NCBI RefSeq assembly: GCF_003353055.1
Contig: NZ_QKWJ01000039.1
Location: forward strand, 1 to 62,741
Length of the DNA: 62,741 bases
From: Cupriavidus lacunae
Lineage (GTDB): Bacteria; Pseudomonadota; Gammaproteobacteria; Burkholderiales; Burkholderiaceae
Reading direction: 5' to 3'
A model generated the notes under the pieces. That model ran no database searches. It was not told the DNA's origin and saw only the letters and a list, made by a program, of their open reading frames with translations. A program made the translations under genes and the position numbers. Positions 17,405-27,184 of the stretch are shown in pieces (positions within the stretch are counted from its first letter, which is position 1; every line of letters starts with the position of its first letter).

Positions 17405-18893
17405 TGGGCTGACTGGCGGGCTGACTGGCGGGCTGCTCCATGCCGCCCTGTGCCGATCCGGCCTGCGCGCCGGGCGCGTGCCAGCCGCCACCCAGGGCCT
17501 TGATCAGCACCACTGCCGCCGTGTACTGGCGGCCGGTGATCGACAGCGCGGTGCGCTCGGCGGTGTAGGCGCTGGTCTGCGCCGTCAGCACGTCGAGCAG
17601 GCCCGCGGTGCCGGCGCGGTAGCGGTTGTTCACCAGCGCCAGCGCCTCGCGCGCCGAGCGCAGCGCGTCGTTCTGCACCACCGCTTCCTGTTCCAGCAGC
17701 CGCTGCGCGGCGAGGTTGTCCTCGACTTCCTGGAACGCGCCCAGCACGGTCTGGCGGTAGTTGGCCACGGTCTGGTCGTAGGCGGCCACCGCCTGCGCCT
17801 TGGCTGCGCTGCGCAGGCCGCCGTCGAACAGCGTGCCGGCCAGCCCGCCGCCGATCGACCAGATCCGGTCCGGCAGCGACATCCAGCGCGCCAGCGTGCT
17901 GGCGGTGAGGCCGCCGCTGGCCGACAGCGACAGGGTCGGGTAGTAGGCCGCCTGCGCCACGCCGATCTGCGCATTGGCCGAGGCCATGCGGCGCTCGGCC
18001 GCGCCGATGTCGGGGCGGCGCTCCAGCAACTGCGACGGCACCGCGGCCGGCACGCGCGGCGGCGCGTCGCCGAAGTCGCCGGCTGCCAGCGTCAGGGCCG
18101 CCGGCGGCTTGCCGACCAGGACAGCGATGGCGTGCTCCAGTTGCGCGCGCGTGATCTGGATGTCGATCTGCTGCGCCTGCGCGCTCTTGAGCTGCGTTTC
18201 GGACTGCAGCACGTCCGAGCGCTGCGCGGTGCCGGCGGCGTACTGGTTCTGCACCAGCTGCAGCGACTTCTGGTAATCCGCCACGGTGCGCTCCAGCAGC
18301 GCCTTCTGCGCATCGGCCACGCGCAGCAGGAAGTAGCTCTGCGCCAGCGTCGCCTGCGTCGACAAGAGCGTCGAGGCCAGGTCGGCCTGGCTGGCCTTCG
18401 CGCTGGCCTCGCTGCTTTCCACCTGGCGCCGCACGCGGCCCCAGACGTCGATTTCCCAGGTCGCGCCCAGGGTCACGTTCTGCCCGTTGAGCGTATTGCC
18501 GCTGGCGCCGCGCGCGCGCGAGGCGCCGGCCTGCGCGTCGACGGTCGGGAAGAAGCCCGCGCGCGCGGCCTGCAGCGATGCCACTGCCTGCCGGTACTGC
18601 GCTTCGGCGGCCTTGATGTTCTGGTTCGAGACCTGTACCTGCGACATCAGCGCGTCGAGCTGCGCATCGCCGAACACCGTCCACCAGTCGGCGCGCGCCA
18701 GTGCATCCTGCGGCTCGGCGGGCTTCCAGTCGCCGGTCCAGGCGGGGGTGCCGGCATCGGCCTCCTTGAACGATTCGGACACCGGTGCGTCAGGGCGCTT
18801 GTAGTCGGGGCCGACGGCGCAGCCGGCCAGCAGCAGCGCGCAGGCCAGCGGCAGCGGGAGGGCGTGGGTCAGGAGGCGGGAAAAAACTTTCAT
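17391..18893 (-). CDS. Outer-membrane efflux channel lipoprotein (NodT/OprM family)
   Basis: A TolC-like outer-membrane factor of 500 residues for the adjoining RND pump. A lipoprotein signal (LPLACALLLAGC) puts the acylated cysteine near residue 25, followed by AVGPDYKRPD, the usual NodT-family start. Two OEP repeats follow (about 65-255 and 280-470), with PDIGAAERRMASANAQIGVAQAAYYP-type coiled-coil segments. A Gln/Pro/Ser-rich repetitive tail (QPASQPASQPISQ) closes the protein. It is the last gene of the mdtABC-like operon, 17 bases after the second pump subunit. Confidence 0.92.
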   Translation of the reverse strand: MKVFSRLLTHALPLPLACALLLAGCAVGPDYKRPDAPVSESFKEADAGTPAWTGDWKPAEPQDALARADWWTVFGDAQLDALMSQVQVSNQNIKAAEAQYRQAVASLQAARAGFFPTVDAQAGASRARGASGNTLNGQNVTLGATWEIDVWGRVRRQVESSEASAKASQADLASTLLSTQATLAQSYFLLRVADAQKALLERTVADYQKSLQLVQNQYAAGTAQRSDVLQSETQLKSAQAQQIDIQITRAQLEHAIAVLVGKPPAALTLAAGDFGDAPPRVPAAVPSQLLERRPDIGAAERRMASANAQIGVAQAAYYPTLSLSASGGLTASTLARWMSLPDRIWSIGGGLAGTLFDGGLRSAAKAQAVAAYDQTVANYRQTVLGAFQEVEDNLAAQRLLEQEAVVQNDALRSAREALALVNNRYRAGTAGLLDVLTAQTSAYTAERTALSITGRQYTAAVVLIKALGGGWHAPGAQAGSAQGGMEQPASQPASQPISQR

Positions 18894-18910
18894 GTCGAGT
18901 CTTCGCAAAT

Positions 18911-21900
18911 CTAGACGGCGGCCGGCTGGTCCGGTGTACGGGTACCGCGGCGGCGCTGGCGCCATGCCTTTACCTTCAGGCGCCAGCGGTCCAGCGTCAG
19001 GTAGACCACCGGCGTGGTGTACAGGGTCAGCAGCTGGCTTACCGCCAGGCCGCCGACGATCGAGATGCCCAGCGGCGCGCGCAGCTCTGCGCCGTCGCCG
19101 TGGCCGATCGCCAGCGGCACCGCGCCCAGCAGCGCGGCCATGGTGGTCATCAGGATCGGCCGGAAGCGCAGCAGGCAGGCGCGATGGATCGCGTCACGCG
19201 GCGACAGCCCCTCGCGCCGCTCGGCGTCGATGGCAAAGTCGATCATCATGATCGCGTTCTTCTTGACGATGCCGATCAGCAGGATCACGCCGATCAGCGC
19301 AATGATGCTGAACTCGGTCTTCGAGGCCAGCAATGCCAGCAGCGCGCCGACGCCGGCCGAGGGCAGCGTCGACAGGATCGTCAGCGGGTGTACGTAGCTT
19401 TCATACAGCACGCCCAGCACGATATAGATCGTGATCAGCGCGGCCAGGATCAGGATCGGCTGGCTCTTGAGCGAATCCTGGAACGCCTTGGCGCCGCCCT
19501 GGAAGTTGGCCTGCAGGGTTTCGGGCACGCCGATGCGGGCCATCTCGGCCTTGACGGCATCGGTGGCCTGCGACAGCGAGTAGCCTTCGGCCAGGTTGAA
19601 CGAGATGGTCGATGCCGCGAACTGGCCCTGGTGGTTCACGCCCAACGGCGTGCTGGTCGGCTCCACCTTCGCGAAGGCCGACAGCGGCACGCGGCGCCCG
19701 TTGCCGGTGACCACATAGACGTCCTGCAGCGCGTGCGGCCCCTGCAGGTATTCCGGGCTCAGCTCCATCACCACGCGATACTGGTTGAGCGGGTGGTAGA
19801 TGGTGGACACCAGCCGCTGGCCGAAGGCGTCGTTGAGCACCGCGTCGATCTGCTGCGCCGTCACGCCAAGCTTGGATGCCGTATCGCGATCGATGATGAC
19901 CGAGGTCTGCAGCCCCTTGTCGTTGGTGTCGGTATCGACGTCCTCGAGCCCCTTCAGGTTCGATATTGCCGCCCGCACCTTGGGCTCCCACTCGCGCAAC
20001 ACATTCAGGTCATCGGACTGCAACGTGAACTGATACTGCGAACTGCTTTGCCGGCCGCCGATGCGGATGTCCTGCACCGATTGCAGGAACAAGCTTGCAC
20101 CGGGCTCCTTGGCCAGCTTGATGCGCAGCCGCGCGATGACGGCATCGGCGGTTTCCTCGCGCTCCGTGAGTGGCTTGAGCGTGACGAACATCTGCCCGGT
20201 ATTGCGTTGCGAGCCGCCGGTGAAGCCGGTCACGTTGACCACGGCCGGATCGGACTGGACGATCTTGATAAAGCTGTCGAGCTTGCCGCGCATGGCCTGG
20301 AACGAGGTGGCCTGGTCGGCGCGGATAAAGCCGATCAGCCGTCCGGTGTCCTGCTGCGGGAAGAAGCCCTTGGGCACGATCACGTACAGCCACACATTGA
20401 GCGCGATGGTGGCCAGCAGCACCAGCCACACGATGGCGCTGTAGCGCAGCGCTACCCCCAGCGTGCGCGCGTAGCCGTCGTGCATCCACTTGAAGACGCG
20501 CTCGCTGGCGCGGAAGAAGCGGCCCTCTTTTTCGGGCTCGATGGGGCGCAGCAGGCGCGCGCACATCATCGGCGTGGTTGTCAGCGATACCACCAGCGAA
20601 ACCAGGATGGCCACCGACAGCGTGATGGCGAATTCCTGGAACAGGCGCCCGACAATGCCGCCCATCATCAGCAGCGGGATAAACACCGCGATCAGCGACA
20701 GGCTCATCGACAGCACCGTAAAGCCCACTTCGCGCGCGCCGCGCAGCGCGGCCGCGAGCGGCTTCATGCCTTCCTCGATATGGCGCGAGATATTCTCCAG
20801 CACCACGATGGCGTCATCGACCACGAAGCCGGTGGCAATGGTCAGCGCCATCAACGACAGGTTGTTCAGCGAGAACCCTGCCAGGTACATCACCGAGAAC
20901 GTGCCGATCAGCGAAACCGGCACCGCCACGCTGGGAATGAGGGTGGCGCGTACATTGCGCAGGAACAGGAACACCACCATGATCACCAGCGCCACCGAGA
21001 TCATCAGCGTGTGCTCGACTTCACGCAGCGAGGCCCGGATGGTGGGCGTGCGGTCCATCATCACATCCATCGAGATGGTGGCCGGGATCATCTTCTGCAG
21101 CTGCGGCAGCATCTCGTTGACGCGGTCGACCGTCTCGATGATGTTGGCGCCCGGCGAGCGGTTGAGCACCAGCAGCACCGATGGCTTGCCGTTGGCGGAG
21201 CCGGCGTTGCGGATGTCCTGCACCGAGTCGACCACATTGGCTACGTCCGACAGGCGCACCGGCACGGCAAAGGCGTTGGGGCCACTGGTGGCGCTCTTGC
21301 CGCCGGTCGCGCCGCTGGTGATGGTGGTGGTGCCGCTGCTGGTGGTGAGCGTGGTCACCGTCACGCCGTTGACGACCTTGGTGCTGACGCCGCCGCTGGC
21401 CGTCGCGCTGGCCGTGCTCGCGATCAGCGCGCCGGCCGAGGCCGACGAGAATGTGCCTGGTGTGGCGTAGCGGATGATCAGCGGCATGTAGTCCTCCGCC
21501 TTCATCGCCTGGTCGTTGGCGTAGACCTGCCAGTTATTGGTGTTGTTCTCCAGCGTGCCCAGCGGCCGGTTGGCATTGGTCGCGCTGATGGTGTTGCGCA
21601 CGTCTTCCAGCGAGACGCCGTACTTGTTGAGCGCGGTGGGGTTCAGTTCCACCCGCACCGCCGGCAGCGAAGCGCCGCCGATGGTGACCTGGCCCACGCC
21701 TTCCACCTGCGACAGCTTCTGCGCGAGGATGGTCGAGGCCGCGTCGTAGAGCTGGCCGCGCGTCATGGTCGGCGAGGTCAGCCCGATGATCATGATCGGC
21801 GCGTCGGCCGGATTGACCTTGCGGTAGGTCGGATTGCTGGGCAGGCTGGTGGGCAGCGTGGCGCGCGAGGCGTTGATGGCCGCCTGCACATCGCGCGCCG

Positions 21901-22210
21901 CGCCGTCGATATTGCGCGACAGGTCGAACTGCAGCGTGACGCGCGTCGAGCCCAGCGAGCTGCTGGAGGTGATTTCCGTCACGCCGGCGATCGTGCCCAG
22001 CGCCCGTTCCAGCGGCGTGGCCACGGTGGCGGCCATGGTCTCCGGACTGGCGCCGGGCAGCGAGGCCGACACCGAGATGGTCGGGAAGTCCACCTGCGGC
22101 AGCGGCGACACCGGCAGCAGGCGCAGCGCGGCCAGGCCCGCCAGCAGGATGCCGATGGTCAGCAGCGCGGTCGCGACCGGCCGGTGGATGAAGGCGGCGG
22201 ACAGGTTCAT
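18911..22210 (-). CDS. mdtC: RND multidrug efflux permease, MdtC type, with an unusual insertion
   Basis: A proton-driven inner-membrane pump subunit that works with an MdtB partner. The 1099-residue protein starts NLSAAFIHRPVATALL and carries the RND proton-relay pair in GFVVDDAIVVLENI (about residue 470). A second hydrophobic block lies near the end. MdtC is usually about 1025-1040 residues; the excess is a Ser/Thr/Gly/Ala-rich insert at residues 249-313 in a periplasmic porter-domain loop. Flanking sequence (YMPLIIRY before, VPVRLSDVANVVDS after) is normal. Its ATG overlaps the mdtB-like stop (ATGA). Confidence 0.93.
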   Translation of the reverse strand: MNLSAAFIHRPVATALLTIGILLAGLAALRLLPVSPLPQVDFPTISVSASLPGASPETMAATVATPLERALGTIAGVTEITSSSSLGSTRVTLQFDLSRNIDGAARDVQAAINASRATLPTSLPSNPTYRKVNPADAPIMIIGLTSPTMTRGQLYDAASTILAQKLSQVEGVGQVTIGGASLPAVRVELNPTALNKYGVSLEDVRNTISATNANRPLGTLENNTNNWQVYANDQAMKAEDYMPLIIRYATPGTFSSASAGALIASTASATASGGVSTKVVNGVTVTTLTTSSGTTTITSGATGGKSATSGPNAFAVPVRLSDVANVVDSVQDIRNAGSANGKPSVLLVLNRSPGANIIETVDRVNEMLPQLQKMIPATISMDVMMDRTPTIRASLREVEHTLMISVALVIMVVFLFLRNVRATLIPSVAVPVSLIGTFSVMYLAGFSLNNLSLMALTIATGFVVDDAIVVLENISRHIEEGMKPLAAALRGAREVGFTVLSMSLSLIAVFIPLLMMGGIVGRLFQEFAITLSVAILVSLVVSLTTTPMMCARLLRPIEPEKEGRFFRASERVFKWMHDGYARTLGVALRYSAIVWLVLLATIALNVWLYVIVPKGFFPQQDTGRLIGFIRADQATSFQAMRGKLDSFIKIVQSDPAVVNVTGFTGGSQRNTGQMFVTLKPLTEREETADAVIARLRIKLAKEPGASLFLQSVQDIRIGGRQSSSQYQFTLQSDDLNVLREWEPKVRAAISNLKGLEDVDTDTNDKGLQTSVIIDRDTASKLGVTAQQIDAVLNDAFGQRLVSTIYHPLNQYRVVMELSPEYLQGPHALQDVYVVTGNGRRVPLSAFAKVEPTSTPLGVNHQGQFAASTISFNLAEGYSLSQATDAVKAEMARIGVPETLQANFQGGAKAFQDSLKSQPILILAALITIYIVLGVLYESYVHPLTILSTLPSAGVGALLALLASKTEFSIIALIGVILLIGIVKKNAIMMIDFAIDAERREGLSPRDAIHRACLLRFRPILMTTMAALLGAVPLAIGHGDGAELRAPLGISIVGGLAVSQLLTLYTTPVVYLTLDRWRLKVKAWRQRRRGTRTPDQPAAV

Positions 22211-25200
22211 CGCGCCCCCGGCCCCTGCGGCAGCGTGGGTGGCGCCGAAGGGGGCTCGTCGCCTGTGCCGCCTTCTTCCGGATCACCGAAGCGGCGCTTG
22301 CGCCAGGCCTTCATGCGGTAAGCGATACGGTCGAACGCCAGGTAGATGACCGGCGTGGTGAACAGCGTCAGCACCTGGCTGACCAGCAGGCCGCCCACCA
22401 TTGTCACGCCCAGCGGGTGGCGCAGCTCGGAGCCGATGCCGGTGCCCAGCATCAGCGGCAGCGCCGCCAGCAGGGCCGCCATGGTGGTCATCAGGATCGG
22501 GCGGAAGCGCAGCAGGCAGGCCTGGAAGATCGCATCGCGCGGCGCCATGCCGCCTTCGCGCTCGGCCTCGAGCGCGAAGTCGATCATCATGATGGCGTTC
22601 TTCTTGACGATACCGATCAGCAGGATGATGCCGATGATCGCGATAATGCCCAGGTCCTGCCGCGCCACCAGCAGCGCCAGCAGCGCGCCGACGCCGGCCG
22701 ACGGCAGCGTGGACAGGATGGTCACCGGGTGGATGGTGCTCTCATACAGCACGCCCAGCACGATATACATCGTCACCACCGCCGCCAGGATCAGCCACAG
22801 CGTGTTGGACAGCGAGGCGCGGAACGCCAGCGCCGCGCCCTGGAATTCGGTCTGCATCGAGATCGGCAGCCCAAGCTCCTGTTCCACCTTGGTGATCTTG
22901 TCTACCGCCGCGCCCAGCGATTCGCCGGGCGCCAGGTTGAACGAGATGGTCGCGGCCGGGAACTGGCCCTGGTGGTTGATCACCAGCGGGCCGGTGCGCT
23001 CGGTGATGCGGGCGAACGCGCCCAGCGGCACCTGTCCGCCTGACGACGACGGCAGCCGCAGTTCCGACAGCGACTGCGGGCCGGTGCGGAAGCCGGGCAT
23101 GGTTTCCAGCACCACGCGGTACTGGCTGGACTGCGTGAAGATGGTGGACACCAGCCGCTGGCCGAAGGCGCTGTAGAGCGCGCTGTCGATCACCGCGGTG
23201 GTGATGCCGAAGCGCGCGGCGGCGTCGCGGTCGATCTCCACGTAGGCGCGCAGGCCGTTGTTCTGCTGGTCGCTGGCCACGTCGCGCAGTTCGGGCTCCT
23301 GCTTCAGGCGCTCTACCAGCCGGGGCACCCAGGTCGCCAGCGTGACGGGGTCGGGGTCCTCGACGGTGAACTGGTATTGCGTGCGCGAGACGCGGTCTTC
23401 AATAGTCAGGTCCTGCACTGGCTGCATGTACAGCGATACGCCGCCGAGCTTTTCCACCGACTGTTGCAGCCGCTGCGTGACCACGCTGATCGAATCGCGC
23501 TCGCCCTTGGGCTTGAGGTTGATCAGCATGCGCCCGGTGTTGAGCGTGGTGTTGGTGCCGTCGACGCCGATAAAGGACGAAAGGCTGTCCACCGCCGGGT
23601 CTTCCAGCACCACCTTGGCCACGGCTTCCTGCTTGCGGCCCATGGCCGCGAACGAGGTGGTCTGCGACGCCTCGGTGATGCCCTGGATCACGCCGGTGTC
23701 CTGCACCGGGAAAAAGCCCTTGGGCACCAGCAGGTAGAGCAGCACGGTCAGCACGAGCGTGGCAACCGCCACGATCAGCGTCGACTTCTGGCGGTCCAGC
23801 ACCCATTCGAGCGCAACGCCGTAGCGGTGGATCACGTTGTCGAAGAAGTGGCCGGCGGCGCGGTGGAAGCGCGACTGCTCGGCTTCCGGCACGTGCCTGA
23901 GCAGGCGCGCGCACATCATCGGCGTAAGCGTCAGCGAGACCACCGCCGAGATCAGGATCGACACCGCCAGCGTGATGGCGAATTCGCGGAACAGGCGCCC
24001 GACCACATCGCCCATGAACAGCAGCGGGATCAGCACGGCCACCAGCGAAAACGTCAGCGAGATGATGGTGAAGCCGATCTGCTTCGAGCCCTTGAGCGCG
24101 GCTTCCATCGGGGGATCGCCGTCCTCGATGTAGCGCATGATGTTCTCGATCATGACGATGGCGTCGTCCACCACGAAGCCGGTGGCGATGGTCAGCGCCA
24201 TCAGCGTCAGGTTGTTGATCGAGAATCCCGCCAGGTACATCACGCCGAAGGTGCCGACCAGCGACAGCGGCACCGCCACGCCCGGGATGATGGTGGCGGA
24301 CACATTGCGCAGGAAGACGAAGATCACCATCACCACCAGCGCGATCGCCAGCAGCAGTTCGAACTCCACGTCATGCACCGACGCGCGGATGGTGGTGGTG
24401 CGGTCGGTCAGCAGCTGCACGTGCACCGACGCCGGCAGCGCATTCTGCAGCTGGGGCAGCATCGCCTTGATGCGGTCCACCACCTCGATCACGTTGGCGC
24501 CGGGTTGGCGCTGGATGTTCAGCACGATGGCCGGGTCGGTGTTGGCCCATGCCGCCAGGCGGCTGTTCTCGGCGCCGTCGACGATATCGGCCACGTCGGT
24601 GATGCGGATGGGCGCGCCGTTCTGGTAGGCGATGATGATCTGCCGGTACTCGTCGGCCGACTTGAGCTGGTCGTTGGCGTCAATGGTGGAGGCGCGCGCC
24701 GGCCCGTCGAAGCTGCCCTTGGCACCGTTGACGTTGGCCGCGCCGATGGCGGTGCGCAGGTCGTCGATCGACAGGCCCAGCGCCGCCAGCGCGGTCGGGT
24801 TGGCCTGGATGCGCACGGCCGGCCGCTGGCCGCCGCTGATGGTCACCAGGCCTACGCCCTGGATCTGCGAGATCTTCTGCGCCACGCGCGTATCGACCAT
24901 GTCCTGCAGCTTGGGCAGCGGCATGGTGTCCGAGGTCATGGCAATGGTCATGATCGGCGCGTCGGCCGGATTGACCTTGCTGTAGACCGGCGGCATCGGC
25001 AGGTCGGCCGGCAGCAGGTTGCCGCCGGCATTGATGGCGGCCTGCACTTCCTGCTCGGCCACGTCGAGCGAGAGCGTCAGCTCGAACTGCAGCGTGATTA
25101 CCGACGCGCCGCCCGACGAGGACGACGACATCTGCTTGAGCCCCGGCATCTGGCCGAACTGCCGCTCCAGCGGCGCCGTGATCGACGAGGTCATCACATC

Positions 25201-25368
25201 GGGGCTCGCGCCCGGATAGAGCGTGGTGACCTGGATGGTCGGGTAGTCCACCTCGGGCAGCGCCGACAGCGGCAGCAGGCGGTAGGCCACCAGCCCGGAC
25301 AGCAGGATGGCCAGCATCAGCAGCGCCGTGGCGACCGGGCGCTCGATGAAGAGGCGAGAGGGGTTCAT
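22207..25368 (-). CDS. mdtB: RND multidrug efflux permease, MdtB type
   Basis: The first RND subunit of a heteromeric MdtBC-type pump, 1053 residues. It starts MNPSRLFIERPVATALL, has the proton-relay Asp pair in ATGFVVDDAIVMIENI (about residue 405) and the porter-domain blocks typical of MdtB, with YQNGAPIRITDVADIVDGAE where the MdtC partner has its insertion. It ends in a Glu/Gly/Pro-rich tail. It lies between the membrane-fusion gene and mdtC with a four-base overlap, so the stoichiometry is likely set by coupled translation. Confidence 0.94.
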   Translation of the reverse strand: MNPSRLFIERPVATALLMLAILLSGLVAYRLLPLSALPEVDYPTIQVTTLYPGASPDVMTSSITAPLERQFGQMPGLKQMSSSSSGGASVITLQFELTLSLDVAEQEVQAAINAGGNLLPADLPMPPVYSKVNPADAPIMTIAMTSDTMPLPKLQDMVDTRVAQKISQIQGVGLVTISGGQRPAVRIQANPTALAALGLSIDDLRTAIGAANVNGAKGSFDGPARASTIDANDQLKSADEYRQIIIAYQNGAPIRITDVADIVDGAENSRLAAWANTDPAIVLNIQRQPGANVIEVVDRIKAMLPQLQNALPASVHVQLLTDRTTTIRASVHDVEFELLLAIALVVMVIFVFLRNVSATIIPGVAVPLSLVGTFGVMYLAGFSINNLTLMALTIATGFVVDDAIVMIENIMRYIEDGDPPMEAALKGSKQIGFTIISLTFSLVAVLIPLLFMGDVVGRLFREFAITLAVSILISAVVSLTLTPMMCARLLRHVPEAEQSRFHRAAGHFFDNVIHRYGVALEWVLDRQKSTLIVAVATLVLTVLLYLLVPKGFFPVQDTGVIQGITEASQTTSFAAMGRKQEAVAKVVLEDPAVDSLSSFIGVDGTNTTLNTGRMLINLKPKGERDSISVVTQRLQQSVEKLGGVSLYMQPVQDLTIEDRVSRTQYQFTVEDPDPVTLATWVPRLVERLKQEPELRDVASDQQNNGLRAYVEIDRDAAARFGITTAVIDSALYSAFGQRLVSTIFTQSSQYRVVLETMPGFRTGPQSLSELRLPSSSGGQVPLGAFARITERTGPLVINHQGQFPAATISFNLAPGESLGAAVDKITKVEQELGLPISMQTEFQGAALAFRASLSNTLWLILAAVVTMYIVLGVLYESTIHPVTILSTLPSAGVGALLALLVARQDLGIIAIIGIILLIGIVKKNAIMMIDFALEAEREGGMAPRDAIFQACLLRFRPILMTTMAALLAALPLMLGTGIGSELRHPLGVTMVGGLLVSQVLTLFTTPVIYLAFDRIAYRMKAWRKRRFGDPEEGGTGDEPPSAPPTLPQGPGAR

Positions 25369-25377
25369 GCGCGGTCC

Positions 25378-26844
25378 TTACTGCGGCTGGCGGCCGGGGC
25401 CGTCGGCGCCCGGTGCGCTGGCGGCCGCGTCGCGATGGCGGCGATGCTCGCCGGCCGCGCCGGAAGCACCGGACGCCGCGGCCCCGCTGGCGTCGGCGTG
25501 CGCGCCGCTGGCAGCGCCGTCCCGGTTGCGCCGGCCGCGCCCGCGCGGCTGGCTGGCCGGCACCAGCGCGGCGGCGCGCGCGGCCGGATCGACGGCTTCG
25601 ACGGTCATGCCTTCCTTGAGGCGGTCGGCGCCGTCCACCACCACGCGCTGGCCGGGTTCCAGGCCCTTGAGCACCGCGTTGCGGCTGCCGTCGCCCGGGC
25701 CGAGCGTGACCACCTGCACCTTGACCTTGCTGGCATCGTCCACGGTGTAGACAAAGGTGCCCTGCTGGCCGCGCTGGATCGCGGCCACCGGGATCACGGT
25801 GGCGTCCCTGAGCGTATCGACGCGCGTGCGCACGTTGACGAACTGGTTGGGGAACAGCATGCCGTCTTCATTGGGGAAGACCGCCTTGAGCTTGACCGTG
25901 CCGGTGGTGGTGTCGATCTGGTTGTCGGTGGTCAGCAGCGTGCCTTCGCCCAGCTGGTTGCGCACCTGGCGGTCCCAGGCCTGTACCGGCAGCTTCTCGC
26001 CGGCATTGAGCTTCTTCAGCACCGAGGGCAGGTTGTCCTCGGGGATGGTGTACATCACCGCGATGGGCTGGATCTGCGTGATCAGCGCGATGCCGTTGGT
26101 GTCGCTGGTATTGACGATATTGCCCGGGTCCACCTGGCGCAGGCCGATGCGGCCCGACACCGGCGCCACGATCCTGGTGTAGCCCAGCTGCAGGCGCGCG
26201 TTGGCGACATTGCCCTGGTCGGTCTTGACCACGCCCTCGTACTGGCGCACCAGCGCGTCCTGGGTATCGACCTGCTGCTTGGAGATCGAGTCCTGGCCCA
26301 GCAGGGTGCGATAGCGCTGCTGGTCCAGCCTGGCGTTCTGCAGCAGCGCCTGGTCGCGCGCCAGCTGGCCCGCGGCCTGGTCCAGCGCCGCCTGGAACGG
26401 GCGCGGGTCGATCTCGGCCAGCACGTCGCCGCCCTTGACCATCTGGCCTTCCTTGAACAGCACACTCAGCAGCGGCCCGGACACCTGCGCGCGCACGGTG
26501 ACGTTGGACACGGGGGTGACATTGCCCAGGCCGTTGAGCACCACGTCCATATCGCGCCTGGCCACGGTGGCGACCACCACCGGCGAGCGCGGCGCGCCAG
26601 CACCACCGGGGCCACCGCGGGCGCCCGGGCCGCTGGCGCCACGCTGCGCGCCGGCTGTCCCGGCCGCCCCGGCCGGCGCCTGGTCACGGTGGGCATGCCA
26701 GTACCAGGCGCCCCCGGCGAGCAGCAGCACCAGCACGCCGGCGATCAGCGGGCGCCGGCCGGTGCGGCGCGGCGGGGTGCCCTCGGGCGGACGCGAAGAC
26801 GGGGTCGGGGAGGGAGTAGGTTGGCCTTGTTCGGGGTTGGACAT
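25378..26844 (-). CDS. mdtA: RND membrane-fusion (periplasmic adaptor) protein, MdtA type
   Basis: An adaptor that links the RND pump to the outer-membrane channel, 488 residues. One N-terminal membrane anchor (residues 31-46, LIAGVLVLLLAGGAWYW) is followed by a Gly/Ala-rich linker, a barrel-sandwich/lipoyl and hairpin region (NVTVRAQVSGPLLSVLFKEGQMVKGGDVLAEIDPRPFQ, split over about 100-140) and beta-barrel domains. It ends with a long Ala/Asp/Gly-rich tail. The start was set at MSNPEQGQ, which keeps the family-like N-terminus. It is the first gene of the operon mdtA-mdtB-mdtC-channel. Confidence 0.92.
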   Translation of the reverse strand: MSNPEQGQPTPSPTPSSRPPEGTPPRRTGRRPLIAGVLVLLLAGGAWYWHAHRDQAPAGAAGTAGAQRGASGPGARGGPGGAGAPRSPVVVATVARRDMDVVLNGLGNVTPVSNVTVRAQVSGPLLSVLFKEGQMVKGGDVLAEIDPRPFQAALDQAAGQLARDQALLQNARLDQQRYRTLLGQDSISKQQVDTQDALVRQYEGVVKTDQGNVANARLQLGYTRIVAPVSGRIGLRQVDPGNIVNTSDTNGIALITQIQPIAVMYTIPEDNLPSVLKKLNAGEKLPVQAWDRQVRNQLGEGTLLTTDNQIDTTTGTVKLKAVFPNEDGMLFPNQFVNVRTRVDTLRDATVIPVAAIQRGQQGTFVYTVDDASKVKVQVVTLGPGDGSRNAVLKGLEPGQRVVVDGADRLKEGMTVEAVDPAARAAALVPASQPRGRGRRNRDGAASGAHADASGAAASGASGAAGEHRRHRDAAASAPGADGPGRQPQ

Positions 26845-27184
26845 GTCCGCAATCCTGGGGCCGGCGCGCGCGGCGCGCCGGCAATGTTCGGTCTGGCAAG
26901 TGACGATGCATGCAGTATGCCGCAACGCCAGGTGTGCCGGCCACGTCGCGTGGGAGGGCACGCCGCGGGGTGGCCGGCAGGCCGGAAGGCGCCGTGTGGC
27001 GCGCAATGCCGCGGCGCCGGTGGCAGGTCATGCCGCAAGGATAATGTGCGGGCCCGGACGCCCGTGTTTCGTGGCCCGGGGCTTTTATTACAGCGGATTA
27101 CCAGCGCCCCGGGTGTAACCTCCGGAAACAAAACCGCCCGGCCAAACCGGCATGTGTGGCGCCGCGGCTGACTATCATGTGCCT
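26845..27184. promoter_or_regulatory. Divergent control region between mdtA and ompR-like gene
   Basis: These 340 gene-free bases must contain promoters for both the efflux operon and the two-component genes. The only structure I see is an inverted repeat, CCCGGGGC (27075-27082) and GCCCCGGG (27106-27113), flanking a short AT-rich stretch (TTTTATTACAGCGGATTA). This could be an operator or a hairpin in the leader of the regulator mRNA. Confidence 0.4.

Noticed and set aside
18785..22321. A very long plus-strand open frame opposite mdtC
   Set aside because: Its translation is rich in His, Arg, Gln and Asp without any domain; it mirrors the codon pattern of the GC-rich pump gene on the other strand.
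23377..27171. A 1264-codon plus-strand open frame opposite mdtB and mdtA
   Set aside because: Same antisense artefact: low-complexity composition, no motif, fully covered by well-supported genes.
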